Source of the DNA: Plenodomus lindquistii
Taxonomy: Eukaryota > Ascomycota > Dothideomycetes > Pleosporales > Leptosphaeriaceae
Length of the DNA stretch: 64,000 bases
Direction: 5' to 3'
Assembly (NCBI GenBank): GCA_025504975.1
Contig: JANUWI010000009.1
Span: 186,001-250,000 of the forward strand
Below are positions 56,871 through 64,000 of the stretch, one piece after another (positions within the stretch are counted from its first letter, which is position 1; every line of letters starts with the position of its first letter). Under the pieces are notes generated by a model, which saw only the letters and a list, made by a program, of their open reading frames with translations, was not told the DNA's origin and did no database searches. The translations under genes were made by a program, and so were the position numbers.

Positions 56871-59859
56871 ATGGCGTACAACCAGCAGTATGGAGAGCCC
56901 AACACAGGCGTACGCACCCCTGAATGAATCCGCCCGGCCCGACTGGCTGCATCTGCTGCTGAACCAGAGACTGACGATGCTTGTATACAGTACGACAACG
57001 ACCGCCGACATGATGAGGACGAGGTCGCCCGTTCGCTGCTCCACGAGAACCCAACGGGCGCCCACCAGGACCCCTTCTACGGCAACCCGGAGGTCCGCCC
57101 GCACTCGACCTACAGCTTGACCGAGACATACGCGACCGACCGTCCCACACAATATCCCAGCGAGGCTCACGCCGGCTCGGACAACTACTCGGCGACGGGT
57201 GGCTACGACCCGGCCTCTGAGTTTGGTGCTCCCCAGCGCGCGCCCTCGCCATACCAGCGGAGCGAGACCAGCTCCACCGAGGCATGGCGACAGCGACAGC
57301 AGCCTGGAGGCGCCGTTGCGGCCGCTGGCGGTCTCAAGCGCGGCATGACGCGTAAGGTCAAGCTCGTCCAGGGCTCCGTCCTCAGTGCCGACTACCCCGT
57401 CCCCAGTGCCATTCAGAACGCCATCCAGGCAAAGTACCGCAACGACCTCGAGAGCGGCAGCGAGGAGTTTACACACATGCGATGTAAGTGACTGCCGAAA
57501 TGTGGCGTGCGTCCCCTACACATCTGACAGCTGCCAGACACGGCCGCGACATGTGACCCCAACGACTTCACCCTCAAGAACGGCTACAATCTGCGTCCGG
57601 CCATGTACAACCGCCACACCGAGTTGCTCATTGCCGTCACCTACTACAACGAGGACAAGGTGCTCACCGCCCGAACTCTGCACGGTGTCATGCAAAACAT
57701 CCGCGACATTGTCAACCTGAAGAAGTCCGAGTTTTGGAACAAGGGTGGCCCAGCTTGGCAGAAGATTGTCGTGTGCCTCGTTTTCGACGGTATCGACCCT
57801 TGCGACAAGGGCACGCTTGACTTGCTCGCCACCGTTGGTATTTACCAGGATGGTGTGATGAAGAAGGACATTGACGGCGTCGAGACCGTTGCCCACATTG
57901 CAAGTTTTGTCTGAACTGGACTTTAGGATCCTCTGGCTAACAAACTCAGTTCGAGTACACTACTCAATTGTCCGTCACGCCCAACCAGCAGCTCATCCGC
58001 CCGCACGATGACAGCGCAAGCACGCTTCCCCCGGTGCAAATGATGTTTTGTCTGAAGCAGAAGAACACAAAGAAGATCAACTCGCACAGATGGCTGTTCA
58101 CCGCTATTGGTCGCATCCTGAATCCAGAAGTGTGCATTTTGCTCGATGCTGGTACCAAGCCCGGTCCCAAGTCGCTCCTCGCGCTTTGGGAAGGTTTCTA
58201 CAACGACAAGGATCTTGGTGGCGCTTGTGGTGAAATTCACGCCATGTTGGGTAATTGTCCTAATTCTCTCAAACATATTTCCAACTAACCGATTTTATAG
58301 GCAAGGGCTGGAAGAACCTCCTCAACCCGCTCGTTGCCTCGCAGAACTTCGAGTACAAGATCAGTAACATTCTCGACAAGCCTCTGGAATCCTCTTTCGG
58401 ATACGTGTCTGTGCTGCCTGGTGCTTTCTCGGCCTACCGTTACCGCGCCATCATGGGCCGTCCTCTTGAGCAATACTTCCACGGTGATCACACACTAGCC
58501 AAGATTCTCGGAAAGAAGGGTATCGAGGGCATGAACATTTTCAAGAAGAACATGTTCTTGGCCGAAGATCGTATTCTCTGCTTCGAGTTGGTCGCCAAGG
58601 CCGGTTCCAAGTGGCATCTCACCTACATCAAGGCCTCCAAGGGTGAGACGGATGTGCCCGAAGGTGCTGCGGAATTCATCGGTCAGCGTCGTCGTTGGCT
58701 CAACGGTTCCTTCGCTGCTGGTATCTACTCTCTCCTCCATTTCGGCCGCATGTACAAGAGTGGACACAACTTTGTCCGCATGTTCTTCTTGCACATTCAA
58801 ATGCTCTACAACATTGCTCAAACCATCCTCGCTTGGTTCTCTCTGGCTTCCTTCTGGCTTACTACTCTGGTTATCATGTCTCTTGTCGGTACCAAGACTG
58901 ATACGCGCGACGCCTGGCCCTTTGGAAACGACGTCACCCCCATCTTCAACACGATCGTCTCTTACCTCTATCTCGCCTTCCTCGGTCTGCAATTCATTCT
59001 GGCCTTTGGTAATCGTCCAAAGGGTTCAAAGTGGTCTTATTTGATATCCTTCTGCGTTTTTGCTCTAATCCAGCTCTACATCGTCATCCTATCTATCTAC
59101 CTCGTCGTCCAGGCCTTCACGAGTCCTGCAAGTCAACAGCTCGATACATCGTCGCCTGGGGCATTCGCAGAATCCTTCTTCTCATCCGACGGTGTGGGTA
59201 TCATCATCATTGCGCTTGCAGCTACTTTTGGTCTTTACTACGTTGCCTCGTTCCTGTACCTGGACCCGTGGCACATGTTCACTTCGTTCCCTCAGTACCT
59301 CCTCATCATGTCGGCCTACGTCAACATTCTCAACGTGTACGCTTTCTCCAACTGGCACGATGTTTCTTGGGGTACGAAGGGTTCCGACAAGGCCGATGCT
59401 CTGCCCTCAGCGAAGACAGAAAAGGCATCTGACGGAAAGCACACTGTTATCGAAGAGCCAGACTTGCCTCAGGCCGATATTGATAGCCAGTTCGAGGCCA
59501 CTGTCAAGCGTGCTCTCGCTCCCTACATTCCACCAGTCGAGAAAGACGAGAAGACTCTTGAGGATTCCTACAAGTCTTTCCGTACTCACTTGTGTACTGC
59601 TTGGATCGGTTCCAACGCTCTGCTTGCCGTCGTGATTACGCAAGACAACTTTGATCGTTTCGGTTTCTCGGTAAGTGCATGTCCATCTTCTCTCACTGAT
59701 CGGTATGCTAACATTAGATAGTCAACTGCCTCAAGCCGAACCATGCACTTCTTCCAGGCCCTTCTTTGGGCCACCGCAGCGCTTGCCCTCGTCCGTTTCA
59801 TCGGATGCTTGTGGTTCCTCGGACGTACTGGCCTCTTCTTCTGCGTCAGGAAGCGTTAA
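56871..59859 (+). CDS. Chitin synthase, class III-like
   Basis: Six exons (56871-56909, 56991-57483, 57538-57899, 57950-58250, 58301-59670, 59722-59859) give 900 residues. It polymerises GlcNAc from UDP-GlcNAc and extrudes chitin at the plasma membrane. The N-terminus is a disordered, Tyr/Ser/Pro-rich region of about 130 residues. The GT2 core has ELLIAVTYYNEDKVLTARTL, ILLDAGTKPG (D364), GYVSVLPGAFSAYR, AEDR (486-489) and QRRRW (527-531). At least six membrane segments follow. The third intron (57900-57949) begins with GC rather than GT (gcaagt) and is required to keep VETVAHI joined to FEYTTQ. Division I features and length point to class III, the class of Aspergillus ChsB and Neurospora CHS-1, important for hyphal growth. 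The class call is from memory. Confidence 0.93.
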
Positions 59860-60818
59860 ACAACATATCCAACAACCACCAAGCAGCGACCATGACTGAT
59901 CGCTCGCCCAACGACCCTGTTTGCATATTCCAGAGCCATGTTTTCGATTCCCCTAATCGTGCGTCTTGGCGTTTTGTTGGTTGTCAGTCCTTCGAGACTC
60001 CAGCTGGCTGGTGCTTGTCCAGCCTTCTAGAATAAAACACCAATCTTGCACAATCAGCCCATCGCTACCATATGCGGATGGGCTACGACTTTGTATCGTC
60101 CTTGTGCCAGCATTACAACACTGAGATCTGCTGGGACCATCTCCGTTCCATTTGGGGGATTTGGACTTCTAGCGAGAGATCTAAGCTCTACGATTTGGTT
60201 TTAATTGCTGGGAAATGGCTTTGCTGTACTTAGATTGAATATCAAGGCTTCTTTTAATGACATTTATTGCATGTGACGTGATGACTACGAGGCTGACACG
60301 TTAGTGTACAACGATACGAAAGAGCTCGTTTCTCACGAGTCACCGGACCACAATTCAGTACAGTCATTGTAGCATGTCAAAGGCTTTGTAAATGGCATCA
60401 AATCTAAGGTGTAGACTCTAAGGGTGATCAAAAACTCATCTCTACAGCCTCGACTCTCCATGTCACCTTCACGCAACTTCATAAACTGGACGTTTTTGCG
60501 TGTGCAGTGAGGCGTATAATCGATAAAAGACGAGCTTGCTTCGCGATAAAGTAACAGTCTGCAACATTGCGCTGCTTTCCACAATTTAAGCCAAGAAATC
60601 ATGGTGGTTTCTGTAATTCTACAGTGCAGTGGAGCATAAGGCGACCTAAATTCTACCCTACAATACACGCCACAAACACGCCACAAACACGCCACAAACA
60701 CGCCACAAACACGCCACAGACCCAGCACACCTACCACCGCAAAGATACCCCAACACAACCACACGTCCCCCCCCCCTCTCTCTCTCTCCCTCCTCTCCCC
60801 CTCCCATCCTCCACCACG
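59860..60818. other. Convergent intergenic region with an 11-bp tandem repeat
   Basis: About 960 bp between the chitin synthase and the transporter. Besides the 11-bp repeat listed separately, 60770-60818 is a CT-rich tract. No gene supported. Confidence 0.5.
60666..60719 (+). repeat. 11-bp tandem repeat, about 4.9 units
   Basis: The unit acgccacaaac recurs exactly four times and then partially. It sits just beyond the 3' end of the sugar transporter gene. Confidence 0.9.
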
Positions 60819-62705
60819 CTAAACACTCTTCCCCACCTCCCTAACCTCCCTAACCTCCCCCTCCCCCTCCCCAACTTCCCCCGCCTTCTCCGCCGTCTGA
60901 GCCAAAACCTCCCCACCCCCCTTCTCACTCTCAAACAAAAACGTGAGTTCCTCCAACGTCTTGCCAAACGTCTCCGGGAAGAAGAAGTAAATGAAGACGA
61001 CCTCGAAACAGAGCCAGACTACGTAGACGAGGAGGTATTTCCAGTCGAGGTTTTCGAGGCCGATGGGGTTGACGAAGGAGCCGAACATTACTGCGGAGCT
61101 GGGTGGGAGGTGTTAGTTTGGGGGTGGTAGTTGGGGGATGGGGAAGAAGGTGGGAAGGGGTTTAGGGATGGGGATCAACGTACCGACCCCATAGTTGAAA
61201 CCATGAGAGTCCCTTTGTGCGAACGTAGTATGGGAAGATTTCAACCTATACACGCGTCAGTCAAAATCAGCAGTGTAGCCCACCTACCTACTCGCTTCCT
61301 TTCCCCAAAAGAAGAAGCCCGAACTTACCATATAAACATACGTCAACGCATTATACGCAATACAATACGCCGGCTTATACAAGAAGATAAACACCAGCAC
61401 CACATACCCCGTCGCCTTCGTCCCTTCAATCCGATTCCTCGCCTGCGCAACCGTCCACGCAGTATACACCGCCACCAAACAACTCGCACACAACAAATAC
61501 ATTCTCCGCCGCGGATACCTCGGCGTAATCCCCGCCATAACAATCGCAACCACGAACCCCCACGCCTCAGTGCCAACATTATACCTAACCTGCGTGTGCG
61601 CATCGCTAATGCCAATCTTATCCAGAATCTGGACCAGGTACTGGGAAATGAGATTATTCCCGCTGAACTGGACGAACAGGCCTAGACCTGCTGCTACGAG
61701 CGATCGGTGCCGCATACCGCGCGTTTGAAACAATTCGCCCCATCCGCGGGCGCGGCTTGCGTTTTCTAGTTCGAGCGCTTTGCGGATCTCTGCGAGTTCA
61801 ATGTGTGGGAGTGGTGCGGCGGCGTCGCCTTCTGCGTGGTACGTGATTAGGATGTCGAGGGCCTCGGTGCTGCGGTCTTTACTGACGAGCCAGCGGGGGG
61901 ACTCGGGGATGGTGAAGGCGAAGACGATTTGGATGATGCTGGGGACGGCTTGGAGGAGTGAGGGGAGCCGCCAGCACCAGTCGTTTGGGATGAGGAGGGT
62001 GCGGACGACGATGCCGGCGCCGAGGATGGAACCTACGCCGAAAAATGCGTTGAACATTGAGCCTAGGAAGGCGCGTTCTTTAGGGTGTCCGAGTTCGCCG
62101 AGGAGAGCGGCGCCAGAGACGATGGCGTAGACTATGCCGTGGCCCAGGAAGATGCGGGAGAAGATGAACATTGGTACTGTGGGTGGGGTTGGGTTAGCGT
62201 TGGTGATGGGGTGTTGGGCTGGATTGGGAGTTTCTGATGTGGAAGGGTGAGGGTAGGGTACAATTACAGGGAGGGTATTTGATATACTACCATGCCAGCG
62301 CGAGAGTTGCGATGTCAACTTACAGTTCTGCGAAAGCCCCTGCATAATCGCCCCAATGATCATGATAGCACTCCCAAACACGATACTCTTCCTCCTCCCC
62401 AAATGATCAGACACAATACTCACAAACGGAATACTACTAATAGCGCCGAGATTATAGCACGCAACTAGTAGGCCCAACTGCCCTCCTTTCGGATGATTAA
62501 AGTACTCTTTCCAGTAATCCAGCGCTTGCAGCCCGTTCATCATACTGCTGTCGAAGCCAGACGTCGACTCGATGAACAGGCAGCATGGCACGAGGAGCAG
62601 GTACATGCGTCGTAGATTGGGCTTGTTCCACCAGCGGACGTGGTCGTTGGCGATGAGGCGTTCTACAACGCCCATGTCGACGGTGTCAGGGGCTACTGGG
62701 GCCAT
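60819..62705 (-). CDS. MFS sugar transporter
   Basis: Exons 62705-62324, 62176-61329, 61245-61184 and 61098-60819 join in phase to give 523 residues. The sugar-porter signatures are present: GRRKSI after transmembrane segment 2-3 (DHLGRRKSIVFG), SRIFLGHGIVYAIVSGAALL, ERAFLG, PESPRWLV before the central loop, VQFSGNNLISQYLVQIL (segment 7), and FPYYVRTKGLSW plus FFPETFGKTLEEL near the end. Twelve membrane segments fit. The substrate is probably a hexose, pentose or disaccharide moved with protons; the lactose/hexose permease-like look is not decisive. The cytosolic tail is Glu/Gly/Val-rich. Intron 1 is 147 nt and stays open in frame, so retention could give a longer loop form. Confidence 0.9.
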
Positions 62706-63450
62706 GGCTGGACGTTGGTGGTGGAGGTTCGGAAAGATGGAGATGTTGTATCATGTCGTCGTTATATACCATACGTCCAGTGGGAGATCAGCTGAGGAAC
62801 AAGACCAAGATATCGGGTGCTTGAACAAACCCTGAGCAGCACGTCGTCCAGTCTGTAGACCCGGCTTGGCTTTGAGGGGTCAAGGTGTGTACATCCTGGT
62901 AAATGGTCAATCCTTGATGAACAGGGCCAAGAAGGGATATCAACAGTTACCCACGGAATGGATCTGCGTCGCCTATCACGCTTCATACTTCCAAGGTTGC
63001 TATATATTCTAGTGCTGATGGTAGATCTGCGAATCATGAGCACTCGGACTGTTGAATCATACACGGCATTCCTATTCTCGGTATTCGCAATACTGCGACT
63101 ATGTGGTGTAACAGAGCAACGCAGTGATAATAGCCCGCTGCCCGAACTTATGGATCAGCGCTAAACCTCATGTAATGCGGACCGCACCACGCCAGTCATG
63201 GTGCCATGCGGGGAAGGCTTGCCAACCCCAGATTCCATCAATGAAGCAAGCGAAGACGCCAACTAATGCGGTGCCAAGTCGTAGGTAGTACAGTAGTTGA
63301 CCACAGAAAAACAACACAGATCTGAGAGCCAACGCTATGACACTGAAAATCTAACCCAAGTAAAAGCAATGGGTATCTATGCCTGCAAAAAAACCAGCGC
63401 TATGCAAATGACTTCATTTCAAAGGCTCTACCTCGACTGTCAGCGTCAAC
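62706..63450. other. Intergenic, transporter promoter
   Basis: About 745 bp between two minus-strand genes. It should contain the promoter of the sugar transporter. No other feature was recognised. Confidence 0.5.
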
Positions 63451-64000
63451 TCAGGCTCCCAACTCTTTCTCCACGTCTCCATTTATCGTTGTTGTCGGTG
63501 TGGGTTCCGCCTGCTTCGCATAGCTCCCTGGACCTTTAGCTCCGTTTGGAATGTGGAAGCGCAGATCCACACGCATGATCGCGTAGAAGTATACAATGAC
63601 GATCTCCAGTGCAAAGTTGAAGATGTAGAATGGCGCTTTGTGAAAGTAGCCGGGCAGAGGCTCTGTCATGGGAACTGGATGCTTCCAGAGTGTTCCACAT
63701 CGGTACCAGGCACCCAATGTAGCGAGGAATGAACCGGTAAGAAGGACGATAATCTTTGTGCGGAATCTGCCTGCGCCGAACTTGTCGTGTGCGCCTTTTC
63801 GGGGGAATAGGAGCGAGAAGGTTACGATGAATATAGGCAGTGAGCTGACGATGGCGAAAAACGTATTACCGTATAGTTGAAGTGAGCGATCGATCTCCCT
63901 GGTTCTGGGTCGCAGGGTGTAGTAGCTTTGTACCATCGCGGTAATGTTGATGGCAAGCGTGAGAATGATCAAGACAAAAAGGACCTTGAACACGATGGAG
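63451..64000 (-). CDS. Membrane protein, DUF3112-like (5' part outside window)
   Basis: The minus-strand frame is open to the window edge, so the N-terminal part is missing. At least 182 residues are visible. Four hydrophobic segments are seen: VLFVLIILTLAINITAMV, TFFAIVSSLPIFIVTFSLL, IIVLLTGSFLATLGAWYR and FYIFNFALEIVIVYFYAI. Between the last two is a WKHPVPMTEPLPGYFHKAP loop, and RVDLRFHIPNGAKGPGSYA follows the last. This pattern (PLPGY, FNF.LE, RVDLRFHIPNG) is what I associate with fungal DUF3112 proteins, which are multi-pass membrane proteins of unknown function. The assignment is from memory. The polar tail ends VEKELGA. Confidence 0.68.
   Translation of the reverse strand, partial: SIVFKVLFVLIILTLAINITAMVQSYYTLRPRTREIDRSLQLYGNTFFAIVSSLPIFIVTFSLLFPRKGAHDKFGAGRFRTKIIVLLTGSFLATLGAWYRCGTLWKHPVPMTEPLPGYFHKAPFYIFNFALEIVIVYFYAIMRVDLRFHIPNGAKGPGSYAKQAEPTPTTTINGDVEKELGA

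Noticed and set aside
56163..57476. Long open frames on both strands over the chitin synthase leader and first exons (254 and 287 codons).
   Set aside because: They lie in GC-rich, stop-poor sequence, have no domain features, and partly overlap the well-supported chitin synthase exons.

Overview
This window looks like chromosomal DNA of a filamentous ascomycete, most probably a dothideomycete of the Pleosporales type. The genes carry short GT-AG introns of about 47-70 nt with CTRAC-like branch sites. They include fungal-specific families: a class III-like chitin synthase, an APSES regulator, a Zn2Cys6 regulator, ILV5 and RIB7. The order assignment is an inference from protein style; no search was run. 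Gene models were built by hand by joining open frames through splice sites that keep phase.

Layout. 1-1896: the end of RAV1 (V-ATPase assembly). 2056-6364: a degenerate tandem array of a lineage-specific acidic/basic protein, with one intact copy (4775-6364), two broken copies and a repeated non-coding flank. 7741-10180: an MDP1-type phosphatase and a cysteine-type glutathione transferase. 10180-11639: an Xbp1-like APSES regulator whose upstream side is an apparently gene-free 8.3 kb. 19912-25180: DNA topoisomerase II. 26558-28681: a conserved-looking hypothetical protein. 30400-33509: a SET-domain methyltransferase and ribosomal protein eL6. 34596-39855: an Hsp70-like ATPase gene flanked by an intact, divergently transcribed coiled-coil gene and a broken paralogue of it. 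40699-42459: two small unknown genes. 43225-48607: a divergent Zn2Cys6 regulator / DUF2264 pair with a CGG...CCG palindrome in the shared promoter. 49635-55128: ILV5, UBC12, RIB7 and a DUF218-type protein. 56871-62705: the chitin synthase and a sugar transporter. 63451-end: a partial membrane protein.

Most of the window is housekeeping: topology, translation, branched-chain amino acids, riboflavin, neddylation, cell wall. Three loci stand out. They are the decaying tandem array, the Hsp70-like/coiled-coil locus, and the regulator/DUF2264 pair with a visible candidate operator. Across many genes the G-versus-C preference at synonymous sites flips abruptly in blocks of a few hundred bases. No tRNA, rRNA, intact transposon or CRISPR array was recognised.
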